Part shown: positions 7,992-14,726 of the stretch, piece after piece | Layout of the letters: each line of letters begins with the position of its first letter | Numbering within the stretch: the first letter of the stretch is position 1 | Origin: Chthoniobacterales bacterium | GTDB lineage: Bacteria; Verrucomicrobiota; Verrucomicrobiia; Chthoniobacterales; UBA10450 | Assembly: GCA_013812515.1 (NCBI GenBank) | Contig: JACCTI010000050.1 | Location: 1 to 20,276, forward strand | Direction of reading: 5' to 3' | Length of the DNA stretch: 20,276 nt | Notes under the pieces: model-generated | Database searches by the model: none | Seen by the model: only the letters and a program-made list of their open reading frames with translations | Told to the model about the DNA's origin: nothing | Made by a program: the position numbers and the translations under genes

Positions 7992-8250
7992 GTGCCACTC
8001 TATCGCGTGTATGTCCTCGTGAATCCCGCGCCGCTTCTACATCGGCATTAGCGAAGATACCCCAGTGAGGCTTGCCCAGCCCAACGCGGGCGCATCCAAG
8101 TGAACGAAAGGCAAGGGTCCGTGGCGAATCGCGTGGCAGAGCGTTGAGCTTTCACAAGGCGAAGCGCGCAAGTTGGAGAACCGTTTGAAACGGCAAGGAC
8201 GCGGCGCCGGCTTCTTTGCACTGACAGGTTTACCTAAAGGAGGCTCATAA
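7992..8250 (+). pseudogene. Decayed GIY-YIG endonuclease gene, unit A
   Basis: Joining two frames restores a complete small GIY-YIG protein of about 86 residues. A GTG at 7992 starts VPLYRVYVLVNPAP. One extra base near 8034 then shifts to FYIGISEDTPVRLAQ, NAGASK, TKGKGPWRIAWQSVELS and ARKLENRLKRQ, ending GAGFFALTGLPKGGS at the TAA 8248-8250. In the middle a TGA at 8101-8103 replaces the Trp codon expected in SKWTKGKGPW. The two half-motifs (VYVL and YIG), the catalytic-type Arg (VRLAQ) and the Glu (KLEN) are still there, so decay is recent. Members cut DNA as single-domain nucleases; related domains occur in UvrC and homing endonucleases. It begins 10 bases behind the tRNA and ends inside a partial copy of the same tRNA. 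Confidence 0.8.
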
Positions 8251-8296
8251 TCCGGCAGCTGCCGGACCGCGGGTTCAAATCCCGCCCCCGCAACCA
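8241..8296 (+). pseudogene. Partial tRNA-fMet copy (3' portion) with inserted palindrome
   Basis: AGGCTCATAA (8241-8250) equals the anticodon-loop region of the intact tRNA (7934-7943), and 8267-8296 equals its last 30 bases. Between them the eight bases of the intact gene are replaced by the perfect 16-bp palindrome TCCGGCAGCTGCCGGA. The acceptor 5' strand and D-arm are absent, so no functional tRNA can form. The match at AGGCTCATAA is short and coincides with the last codons and stop of GIY-YIG unit A, so it could be chance. Confidence 0.8.
8267..8296 (+). repeat. 30-bp direct repeat, copy 2
   Basis: Exact second copy of the tRNA-fMet 3' end (7952-7981). It lies between GIY-YIG units A and B. 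Confidence 0.95.
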
Positions 8297-8302
8297 AATC
8301 AA

Positions 8303-8452
8303 GTGGTTTGTTACCGCGTCTACATTCTGCAAAACGCGGCCGGGCGTTTCCATTTTGATCTTTCCGAGAACGTACTGAAGCGACTGGAGCAACACAATCT
8401 CGGCTTATCGCACTGCATGAACGGCAAAGACCCTGGAGAATTACTCGAATAA
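8303..8452 (+). pseudogene. Truncated GIY-YIG endonuclease gene, unit B
   Basis: A GTG at 8303 opens VVCYRVYILQNAAGRF, HFDLSENVLKRLEQHNLGLSH and CMNGKDPGELLE, ending at the TAA 8450-8452 after 49 residues. It is clearly related to unit A: both have YRVY, L-x-NxA, R-F, SE and R-L-x-Q with an N-x-G turn. The second half is missing and the expected YIG has become HFD, so the nuclease core is lost. It starts 6 bases behind the partial tRNA copy, the same arrangement as unit A behind the intact tRNA. Downstream (8453-8679) I recognise nothing. Confidence 0.7.
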
Positions 8453-8679
8453 GCGATCCCATGTCCTTATCTGCCGCTCGAAAACTCGAGCAGTACGTGG
8501 GAGTAATCTGTTTACAGGAGCATCGACGAATTCCTCCGCTGCCCTTGAGGTGCGGGGTGCCAAGGCCGGTAAGCACCACGCCCACACTGATGCCGCCACA
8601 TGTATCAGCTTGATGCGCAACGTTTGATCGAATTATCTCGCCCGCGACCGGCTGCGGCGGTTAATCGCGCACCTTCGCT

Positions 8680-10461
8680 ATGACTCTTGCCATCGCTTTC
8701 GTTCTCGCGCTCCTGGTCATCGCGATCGCGCTCTTCGCCACCGAGCGAATCTCGGTCGACCTGATCACGTTCCTGCTCCTGATCGCGCTGGTCAGCGGTG
8801 GCGTGCTCGGGCCGCAGGAAGCGTTCGCCGGTTTCAGCAGCGATATCATCATCATCCTCGGCGCCATTTTTGTGATCAGTGGCGCGTTGCGGGAAACCGG
8901 CGTCCTCGATCTGCTCGGCGGGCGCATCCTGAAGCTCGCGGGCACGAGCCAGAACCGGCTCCTCTTGTTCCTGATGGCGATTACCGCGGGCGTGTCGGCA
9001 TTCATGAACAACACCACCGTCACCGCGATGTTTCTGCCGCCCACGGTCGGCGTCGCGCGGCGGGCCAAACTCAGCGCCTCGCGATTGCTGATGCCACTTG
9101 CCTTCGCGTCAATCCTAGGCGGGACCTGCACGCTGATCGGCACGTCCACCAACGTGGCGGTGAGCGGTTACATCAGGAAAGCGGGCATGCCGGAGCTCGG
9201 CATGTTCGAGATCACGCCGGTGGGCCTCGTGATTGTGGCAGTCGGCATGGCTTACATGATGTTCATCGGCAAACGCCTGCTGCCGGAGCACAAGGAGGCG
9301 AGTCTGACCGCGAACTACTCCATGCGGGAGTACATGAGCGAGATCATCGTGCTGCCGAATTCACCGTTGATCGGACAAAAGAGCTACGACTCCGATCTGA
9401 ACGTGCTGGAGTTTCGCATCCTGCAAATCGTGCGCGGCGAGCGGGAGCTTGTCCCCGGGCACGAGGTTACGATCGCCGAAGGCGACACGCTTCTGGTGGA
9501 AGGCAAAGCCGAGACCTTGATGAAGGTGAAAAAGATCGAGGGTATCGAATTTAAGCCGGAGTTCGCGCTCGGCGATCTGCATCTCCAGAGCGCGGACATG
9601 CGGATAGCTGAGGTTCTGCTCACGATGCAAAGCGAACTGCACGGTCGCACCCTGAAGGAGGCGAGATTCCGGCAGTATCACGGCATTACCGTGCTGGCGA
9701 TTTACCGGCAGGGACAATCGTTGCGCGAAGGCATTGGCGACACGGTTCTGCGCGCGGGCGATCTCCTGCTCGTACAGGGGGAAGCGGAGCGGATGGAGGG
9801 ATTGCACGCGCATCCGGGGCTGTCATTGCTCGGGCAGGTGAGCGAGCCGCTCTACCACCCCCGCAAAGGATTGCTCACGATCTGTTTCTTCGGGACCGCG
9901 GTGTTGATCGGCGGGCTCGGGGTGGTGCCGCTGTCAATCGCGTTCCTCTCCGCGGCCGTGCTTACGATTCTGATGCGCTGCGTCAGCGTGGAACGCGCCT
10001 ACGGGTTCGTCGATTGGCGCCTGCTCGTCTTGATCGGCGGCATGACTGCGTTCGGGACCGCGATGGAAAAAACCGGAGCCGCCGCCTACCTCGCCGACCT
10101 TGTCGTCCAATGGTTTGCCCCCTTCGGAATCCTCGCGATCCTCGCTGGCTTTCTTGTGCTCACGATTATCCTCACCCAGCCGATGTCGAATGCCGCCGCG
10201 GCGCTCGTGGTGTTGCCAGTCGCCATCAAGGCTGCGCACCAGATCGGGGCCAACGAACGCACCTTTGCCATCGGCATCATGCTCGCCGCTTCAGTTTCAT
10301 TTGTGACGCCCTTCGAACCGTCCTGTATCCTCGTCTACGGACCGGGCAAATACCGCTTCCTGGACTTTGTGAAAGTCGGCCTTGGCCTCACGATCGCGCT
10401 GACAATTGCGGTGTTGCTGCTGCTGCCAATCTTCTGGCCGCTCAAAGCTGCTGCGCAGTAA
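8680..10461 (+). CDS. DASS/SLC13-family anion permease with two RCK_C domains
   Basis: A 593-residue inner-membrane transporter of the divalent anion:Na+ symporter type, which moves sulfate or dicarboxylates. About six hydrophobic segments (residues 1-200) hold the first re-entrant loop motif, MNNTTVTAMF and GTSTN. A soluble insert of about 180 residues (about 215-380) contains two TrkA_C/RCK_C-like domains, with EIIVLPNSPLIGQ and EGDTLLVEGKAE in the first, and LHGRTLKEARFR and AGDLLLVQGEAE in the second. A second membrane half (about 395-590) carries the matching motif PMSNAAAALVV and then TPFEPSC and GPGKYRFLDF. The duplicated SNT-type motifs bind Na+ and substrate in this family, and RCK_C inserts are thought to regulate. 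The substrate cannot be read from sequence; sulfate is the commonest for this architecture. The ATG at 8680 gives the first membrane helix directly. It stands alone, between two tRNA loci. Confidence 0.9.
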   Translation: MTLAIAFVLALLVIAIALFATERISVDLITFLLLIALVSGGVLGPQEAFAGFSSDIIIILGAIFVISGALRETGVLDLLGGRILKLAGTSQNRLLLFLMAITAGVSAFMNNTTVTAMFLPPTVGVARRAKLSASRLLMPLAFASILGGTCTLIGTSTNVAVSGYIRKAGMPELGMFEITPVGLVIVAVGMAYMMFIGKRLLPEHKEASLTANYSMREYMSEIIVLPNSPLIGQKSYDSDLNVLEFRILQIVRGERELVPGHEVTIAEGDTLLVEGKAETLMKVKKIEGIEFKPEFALGDLHLQSADMRIAEVLLTMQSELHGRTLKEARFRQYHGITVLAIYRQGQSLREGIGDTVLRAGDLLLVQGEAERMEGLHAHPGLSLLGQVSEPLYHPRKGLLTICFFGTAVLIGGLGVVPLSIAFLSAAVLTILMRCVSVERAYGFVDWRLLVLIGGMTAFGTAMEKTGAAAYLADLVVQWFAPFGILAILAGFLVLTIILTQPMSNAAAALVVLPVAIKAAHQIGANERTFAIGIMLAASVSFVTPFEPSCILVYGPGKYRFLDFVKVGLGLTIALTIAVLLLLPIFWPLKAAAQ

Positions 10462-10627
10462 CTTCGACGGTTTCCAAAATTCCGTATAGCTTGGCCGCGG
10501 CCAAAAAATTGGCCTCGGCAATCACTGGGCCTCAATCCGCAGGCTGTGGCGGCCCGGAGCAGCAAAGAAGCACTTGCTGCCAGGAAGCGTGTGCGCAAAA
10601 TATACACCCGCCAATCGGCGCGAATAA

Positions 10628-10702
10628 TCCTGAGTAGCTCAGTGGTAGAGCGATCGGCTGTTAACCGATTGGTCGTAGGTTCGAATCCTACCTCAGGAGC
10701 CA
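10628..10702 (+). tRNA. tRNA-Asn (GTT)
   Basis: The 75-base gene forms a cloverleaf: acceptor UCCUGAG/CUCAGGA, D-stem GCUC/GAGC, anticodon stem AUCGG/CCGAU around CUGUUAA (anticodon GUU), T-stem GUAGG/CCUAC, discriminator G and encoded CCA. A tyrosine recombinase gene follows 174 bases downstream, the common layout of an island integrated at a tRNA. Confidence 0.97.
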
Positions 10703-10706
10703 CAAT

Positions 10707-10719
10707 TTAAGCGCCTCAC
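10707..10719 (+). repeat. 13-bp direct repeat, near-tRNA copy (candidate att-like site)
   Basis: TTAAGCGCCTCAC begins five bases behind the CCA of tRNA-Asn and recurs at 13883-13895. It overlaps the left arm of the hairpin at 10713-10727. The pair encloses the recombinase and the decayed DNA behind it, but the length is near what chance allows in a window of this size. Confidence 0.35.
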
Positions 10720-10733
10720 AACGAGGCACTTTT
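10713..10733 (+). terminator. Possible tRNA-Asn terminator
   Basis: GCCTC and GAGGC pair around the loop ACAAC, followed by ACTTTT. The stem is only five pairs and the T-run four, so this is a weak candidate for ending the tRNA-Asn transcript. Confidence 0.35.
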
Positions 10734-10876
10734 CCTGCCGGTAGGTCGCGAAAGAGACCAAATGCCAGCAGAATTGCCAGCAGATCGAACACGGAGGGAA
10801 CTATTCGTGCGAACTCTGCCACGACTCCGCCGGTACTCTGTAACGCGAAAAACTCGGCGCGTGCATTCTCCTCAAC

Positions 10877-11971
10877 GTGGAGGTGAACGTGCAACAGAAG
10901 TATCGATTATATCGCCGACGGAATGGCAAGTTCTACTGGCAGGAAAACGACTCGCAGAAGCAGGGCACGCTTGGAACGAGTGATCGACGCGAAGCGGAAC
11001 GGCTGCTCAGCGCGAAAAATGAAGCTCACCGGCAGCCAACGCTGAATCTCAGTTTAGCGCGTGCCTATCTTGCCGCGCACGACCCGCAGATGGTCTCGCG
11101 CACGTGGCAGGTTGTCATGGACGAGATGGCGACACACGGAATACCGACAACCCAGGTTCGTTGCGCCCGCGCGTTCCGCAGCAAGGCTTATGATCCCATC
11201 CGAACGAAACCGCTCGTTCAAACGACCGGCGCCGATTTGCTGGCGTTGCATCACGCGAACGGCAACTGTGTGCGGCATTACTTACGACGACTGCACAACC
11301 TGGCGGTCGATCTCGGCTGGATCGCCTGGCCCATCCTCGCGAAGCGAGCATGGCCGAAGATCCGAAGCGAAAGTATGCGGGCGATCACGGCAGAGGAGCA
11401 TGCAGCCGTCATCGCTAGCGAGGGCAACAATGAACGTCGTTCGTATTATGAACTTCTGTACGAGACGGGCGCTTCTCAAACCGATGGCGCCAACCTGACA
11501 GCCGAAGACATCGATTGGGAAAACGGAGTGTTGGTTTATCGGCGGCAGAAGCTTGGGCCATTCAGCGAACCAGCGCGTTTGACTATGGGTCGAAAGTTGC
11601 GCGAGCTGCTGCAGTCACGTCCGCGTTCGGGCGACCTGTTTCCGAGTATCAAGCGCAAAACAGCGAACTATCGATCCTCGGAATTTCGACGCCGCTGTCG
11701 CATCGCAGGAGTCGCGGGGGTGAGTCTGCATTCGTATCGCCACGCGTGGGCACAGCGCGCAAAGGCTTGCGGATACCCTCAGCGCTTCGCGCAGGAGGCT
11801 CTTGGGCACGGTAGCCGCGCGGTCCACGAAGCATACGCGCGAGGAGCGCTCGTGGTTTGCCCTGCACTCGACGACTACGAAGCCGACGCGAGTGCCAAAG
11901 TCATTCGCTTTGCCGCAGTGCATGCGTGCGCAGGAATGGCGTCGCAACAGAAGAGCCGAAGAAAAACTTGA
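10877..11971 (+). CDS. Tyrosine recombinase (phage-type integrase), first Arg replaced
   Basis: The 364-residue protein has an N-terminal basic DNA-contact part (KYRLYRRRNGKFYWQENDSQKQGTLGT as separate pieces near 9-35), a helical core-binding region (about 55-160) and a C-terminal catalytic domain. There the box-II residues are clear: HSYR (285-288), H311 in LGHGS, and the nucleophile Y320 in VHEAYARGA. A Lys is at 225 in the beta-hairpin. The box-I Arg, normally in G-x-R-x-x-E/D, is absent: the site reads GASQTD (198-203). I recall the same change in many recombinases of Verrucomicrobiota, so it is probably lineage-typical rather than decay. GTG at 10877 is the chosen start and GTGs at 10883 and 10889 are alternatives. 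Its place behind tRNA-Asn suggests it integrated an element there. Confidence 0.88.
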   Translation: MEVNVQQKYRLYRRRNGKFYWQENDSQKQGTLGTSDRREAERLLSAKNEAHRQPTLNLSLARAYLAAHDPQMVSRTWQVVMDEMATHGIPTTQVRCARAFRSKAYDPIRTKPLVQTTGADLLALHHANGNCVRHYLRRLHNLAVDLGWIAWPILAKRAWPKIRSESMRAITAEEHAAVIASEGNNERRSYYELLYETGASQTDGANLTAEDIDWENGVLVYRRQKLGPFSEPARLTMGRKLRELLQSRPRSGDLFPSIKRKTANYRSSEFRRRCRIAGVAGVSLHSYRHAWAQRAKACGYPQRFAQEALGHGSRAVHEAYARGALVVCPALDDYEADASAKVIRFAAVHACAGMASQQKSRRKT

Positions 11972-12168
11972 TGTGGTAGAAAACGCTGAGATCCCCGCAG
12001 CGGCTCCGCCGGTCGCTCGCCGCGACGGCAGGTTAAGGCGACTTAATGCGATGTCGGGTGGTGGCTGGGTCGTGTGGTTCTCCGACGCGCTCTCCGTTGG
12101 GCTAATTCAAACCGCGTAACGCGTGCGGAATCGAGAGCTGGCGGGTGACGGCCTCATCTTCATTCGCG

Positions 12169-12492
12169 TCAGGCGGAACGCACAGCGGTGAGCGCTGCAA
12201 ACCTACTATTCTTCGCCTGCCAATGACGAGCCAGAGCTTTCGTCGCGTCCGAGAGCCATTCGCGATCGTCTGCTCTCACGAGAACGTCCACGGCGGCGAA
12301 GTACTTTGGGGCGTTCTGCGCGGGCTTGCCGAGCGGAAGCAGTAGTTTCGCGGCCACGAGAGGAGCGATGTCATGGTCATTCAGTCCAAGCAGCAGCGCC
12401 GTCTCGGAGCTGTTTAGGCGAGCTGGAAGCCGCCTGCAATTGAACAGCGCGAACTTGTCTTGCGGACTTAGCGCGTGTCTGGGGGACAACAT
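12169..12492 (-). CDS. Small helical protein, putative excisionase/MerR-like DNA-binding
   Basis: A 107-residue protein from an ATG at 12490-12492. Its centre, LPARLNSSETALLLGLNDHDIAPLVAAKLLLPLGKP, has the pattern of an excisionase or MerR-type winged HTH: a helix entered by N-S-S-E-T-A-L-L-L, a turn at GLNDHD, a recognition helix and a LLLPLGKP wing. KYFAAVDVLVRADDREWLSDATKALARHWQAKNSR follows as a further helical part. I recall similar small proteins beside recombinases in Verrucomicrobiota, but cannot confirm it here. Together with the recombinase on the other strand it could provide directionality for excision. There is no catalytic motif. It starts 40 bases behind the end of the small hydrophobic ORF. 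Confidence 0.6.
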   Translation of the reverse strand: MLSPRHALSPQDKFALFNCRRLPARLNSSETALLLGLNDHDIAPLVAAKLLLPLGKPAQNAPKYFAAVDVLVRADDREWLSDATKALARHWQAKNSRFAALTAVRSA

Positions 12493-12532
12493 GCTCGCGG
12501 GAATTGTTGGCGACGCTAATCGAACCTAAACA

Positions 12533-12778
12533 TCAAACCCGAATAGATTGGCAACCTGAGCGAGCAACCCTACCGTCGCCTCTCGCAATAAACGGCACCA
12601 TTCTGCCGACCATCTTCGCGCAACCGAGCGCGTACTTCTTCAGGGTAAACATGGCACCATCGTGCGCGCATGTGATTGGATCTGCGCGCCAGATCAGGAG
12701 CAACAACGCGATAGTTCGCGCCACGAATGCTGCGAACCAAAGCGCATGGTAATGCACGTTAACCAAAGGATCGGACAT
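12533..12778 (-). CDS. Hypothetical small protein with one hydrophobic segment
   Basis: From the ATG at 12776-12778 the frame reads 81 residues: MSDPLVNVHYHALWFAAFVARTIALLLL and so on (separate pieces), with a hydrophobic stretch at about residues 13-28 that could span a membrane, then a Cys-containing soluble part ending GRVARSGCQSIRV. An 18-residue upstream extension to 12832 is possible but runs through a hairpin. Near the end, a one-base shift would read QVANLFGFDV instead, so the tail may be frameshifted. I do not recognise the family. It may be a real small gene of the element or a decayed one. Confidence 0.35.
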   Translation of the reverse strand: MSDPLVNVHYHALWFAAFVARTIALLLLIWRADPITCAHDGAMFTLKKYALGCAKMVGRMVPFIARGDGRVARSGCQSIRV

Positions 12779-12804
12779 GCATCTTGATAGAAGGGACGCC
12801 CTAC

Positions 12805-12823
12805 CCCTTAGCGTTTCTAAGGG
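12805..12823. repeat. Perfect inverted repeat (hairpin)
   Basis: CCCTTAG and CTAAGGG flank a five-base loop, CGTTT. It lies 27 bases upstream of the small ORF starting at 12778 (minus) and could be an operator or a terminator-like structure. ATTT follows on the plus strand, too short for a standard terminator. Confidence 0.5.
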
Positions 12824-12840
12824 ATTTCTCATCGGTCGCT

Positions 12841-12858
12841 GACTCCATGCGCGGAGTC
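12841..12858. repeat. Perfect inverted repeat (hairpin)
   Basis: GACTCC and GGAGTC pair across ATGCGC, 17 bases beyond the previous hairpin. The tandem of two hairpins is the only structure I see at this edge of the non-coding stretch. Confidence 0.45.
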
Positions 12859-13937
12859 GCTGACGGCGGTGCGTGCACGCTGCGCTAAACGCAACGCTGT
12901 TCTCGCATTCACACGGCGGCGATCATGCTGATGACGCAGCGTCGCGCTGCTCATGGTTGCCTTTCATCAGCGCGTGGAGAGCACCTCGCGGGGTGCGCCG
13001 GAAGCGCATCGCGCGCGAGCCTCGAAGTGGCTCTCAAGAGCGAGCTGATCACGGAGATAGTCGCCGTCCAACGTCAGAACAACAGCCGGGGCGACTTTCA
13101 TTCGATCGCGGGATTGCCGTCGGTTTGCCGCAAGAACAAACACCCGTCACCGCAACGGTGACCGAGCCGTCGCAGACCCTGCGGCAGCAACGTGACCGTC
13201 GTTGACCCGCTGCTTATTCGATGAGTGAACCCGCGGACATCACTGCATTGGCTGCGGCGCGGATCGCGAGGTTGAGCCGCCGTGATTCATCAATCGCGTC
13301 GACCGATGCTGTTCGCAGACGCGTTCTTGAAGACGACTACGAAGGCCTCCGCGCCGGTCGTTCACAGATCGCCCCACCAAACCGGAGGTGCGATCGGCGC
13401 AGCCCTGATCGGAGACACCCTGCCCTTCAACGTAGCGACAACCTACCCGACTCGGCTGCCGTCGCACTGAAGCGGACCACGCGACGGCAGACAAACAACC
13501 CCCGAGTGCAATGCTCACGACGGCGCCGTCACCTGTCGTCACCGAGAGGCTCACTTTCGCTTGAACGACCTGCTAACGCCAACGTTCACGATGTGTCCAT
13601 GGAGATCGGAAGCCCCTACAACTTCAGAGTCAATCCGAGTGTGACGAAAAAACGGAGCCGCACCTTCGGTGCGAAACAGCTTAACCCCTGTCTGATCGGC
13701 CGCTGGCGAACGGATGAGCGATCATGTCTGTTCGGCAGCGGACGAGAACGGCGCTGCCGCCTGTCAACAGGCGTTGAAGCATGGCTTCGTCTTATCCGAT
13801 TCGTCACTCGACCTCCCGCTCGTGACGGAGAGCGGAAGACGCGCGGCGTGAATCCGCCGGGTTCCTTCCTCATGAGCGACGCTTAAGCGCCTCACGATAT
13901 CTGCGGGCCTCCTAGTTCGTAAGCGCGTTGGCGCTCA
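12859..13937. other. Long stretch without a recognisable gene, probably decayed element DNA
   Basis: About 1.1 kb with open frames in several phases but none with a family-like sequence. The longest, on the plus strand at 13221-13886, is Arg/Ser-rich and looks like translated GC-rich non-coding DNA. Two minus-strand fragments look more protein-like: ATLKGRVSPIRAAPIAPPV near 13380-13440 with AEAFVVVFKNASANS (about 13308-13352), and KVRLRFFVTLGLTLKL near 13615-13670. Both are interrupted by stops and I cannot name either. The 13-bp repeat at 13883-13895 lies near the far end. Confidence 0.4.
13883..13895 (+). repeat. 13-bp direct repeat, distal copy
   Basis: Second copy of TTAAGCGCCTCAC (first at 10707-10719). 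It lies 43 bases short of the nitroreductase stop, where ordinary chromosomal genes resume. Confidence 0.35.
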
Positions 13938-14621
13938 TCATGAGTCGCTAAGTTGCCCCATTCGAAACGAGCTGATCTCATCAAGGGGTTTGCGCGAGAT
14001 ATCCGGGATCATCGCCGATTCCGCGGGATGGCCAACGACGAGAAGTAGAAATGGCTTTTCGTGTGAAGGGCGTCCAAGTAGGCGATTCAAGAAACCCATC
14101 GGACTCGGTGTGTGAGTCAAGGACGCCAGGCCGCACGAGTGCACGGCGGTGACGAGAAGACCGGTCGCAATTCCAACAGACTCGATCGCGTAGTAGGTCG
14201 GCGAACGCGTGCCATCCGGCAGTTCGCGGAACGGCTGCGCAAAGACGGCGATCAGCCACGGCGCGGTTGTGAGAAATGGTTTGTTTGAGTCAGTGCCCAG
14301 CGGAGCTAACGCCTCCAGCCACGCTTTCGGCGCGCGTTTTTCGTAGAACTCTTTCTCCTCTGCTTCTGCGGCTGCACGAATCTCACGTTTCAGGTTCGCG
14401 TCGCTGATCGCAACGAAATGCCAAGGCTGGAGGTTCGCGCCATTTGGCGCTGTGCCGGCGGAACGGATGCAGAGTTCGATGACTTCGCGCGGAACGGGAC
14501 GATTTGAGAATTCACGCACAGTGCGCCGGGGGTTTGCCGAGTCGTAGAACGCCTTCGCTCGCCGCAAGAGTTCTTCATCCGCGGGCGGAGCGCATCTCGG
14601 CGCTGGTACGAATTGGCTCAT
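13938..14621 (-). CDS. Nitroreductase-fold flavoprotein, iodotyrosine deiodinase-like
   Basis: A 227-residue FMN enzyme; I start at the ATG of MSQFVPAP (14619-14621) because the frame's longer Arg-rich extension is not family-like. The FMN-binding RRTVREFSN (32-40) and AGTAPNGANLQPWHF (55-69) are typical of the iodotyrosine deiodinase branch. That branch's substrate lid is also present: E89, Y93 and K114 (in EKEFYEKR and SNKPFLTTAP) keep the spacing of Glu157, Tyr161 and Lys182 of the human enzyme. GRPSHEKPFLLLVVGHP near residue 190 and the ending PDISRKPLDE match as well. Iodotyrosine deiodinases reductively remove halide from halotyrosines; plain quinone or nitro reductases usually lack this triad. 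The natural substrate is unknown. It is the last gene of the minus-strand group, 105 bases behind the ATP-grasp gene. Confidence 0.85.
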   Translation of the reverse strand: MSQFVPAPRCAPPADEELLRRAKAFYDSANPRRTVREFSNRPVPREVIELCIRSAGTAPNGANLQPWHFVAISDANLKREIRAAAEAEEKEFYEKRAPKAWLEALAPLGTDSNKPFLTTAPWLIAVFAQPFRELPDGTRSPTYYAIESVGIATGLLVTAVHSCGLASLTHTPSPMGFLNRLLGRPSHEKPFLLLVVGHPAESAMIPDISRKPLDEISSFRMGQLSDS

Positions 14622-14726
14622 TCTACATCTGGATGTTCGTCGAAAAGGGCGCGGCACACCAGCTCACTACGCTGTCGATCTCGAACGCGCCTGCTCGCAG
14701 GAACGCCAGGCATCAACCGCGACGTA

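Noticed and set aside
8037..8585. Minus-strand frame of 182 codons containing AGAGFEPAVRQLPDYEP
   Set aside because: It is antisense to the GIY-YIG remnants and the partial tRNA copy; the sense strand explains the sequence.
10491..10504. Perfect palindrome TTGGCCGCGGCCAA after the permease gene, considered as a terminator
   Set aside because: On the plus strand it is followed by A's rather than T's, and nothing on the minus strand needs termination there.
10335..10703. Minus-strand frame starting MAPEVGFEPTTNRLTADRS
   Set aside because: It is the antisense of tRNA-Asn and of the permease 3' end.
13221..13886. Plus-strand frame of 221 codons
   Set aside because: Composition is Arg/Ser-rich with no hydrophobic core pattern or family motif; it looks like open non-coding DNA.
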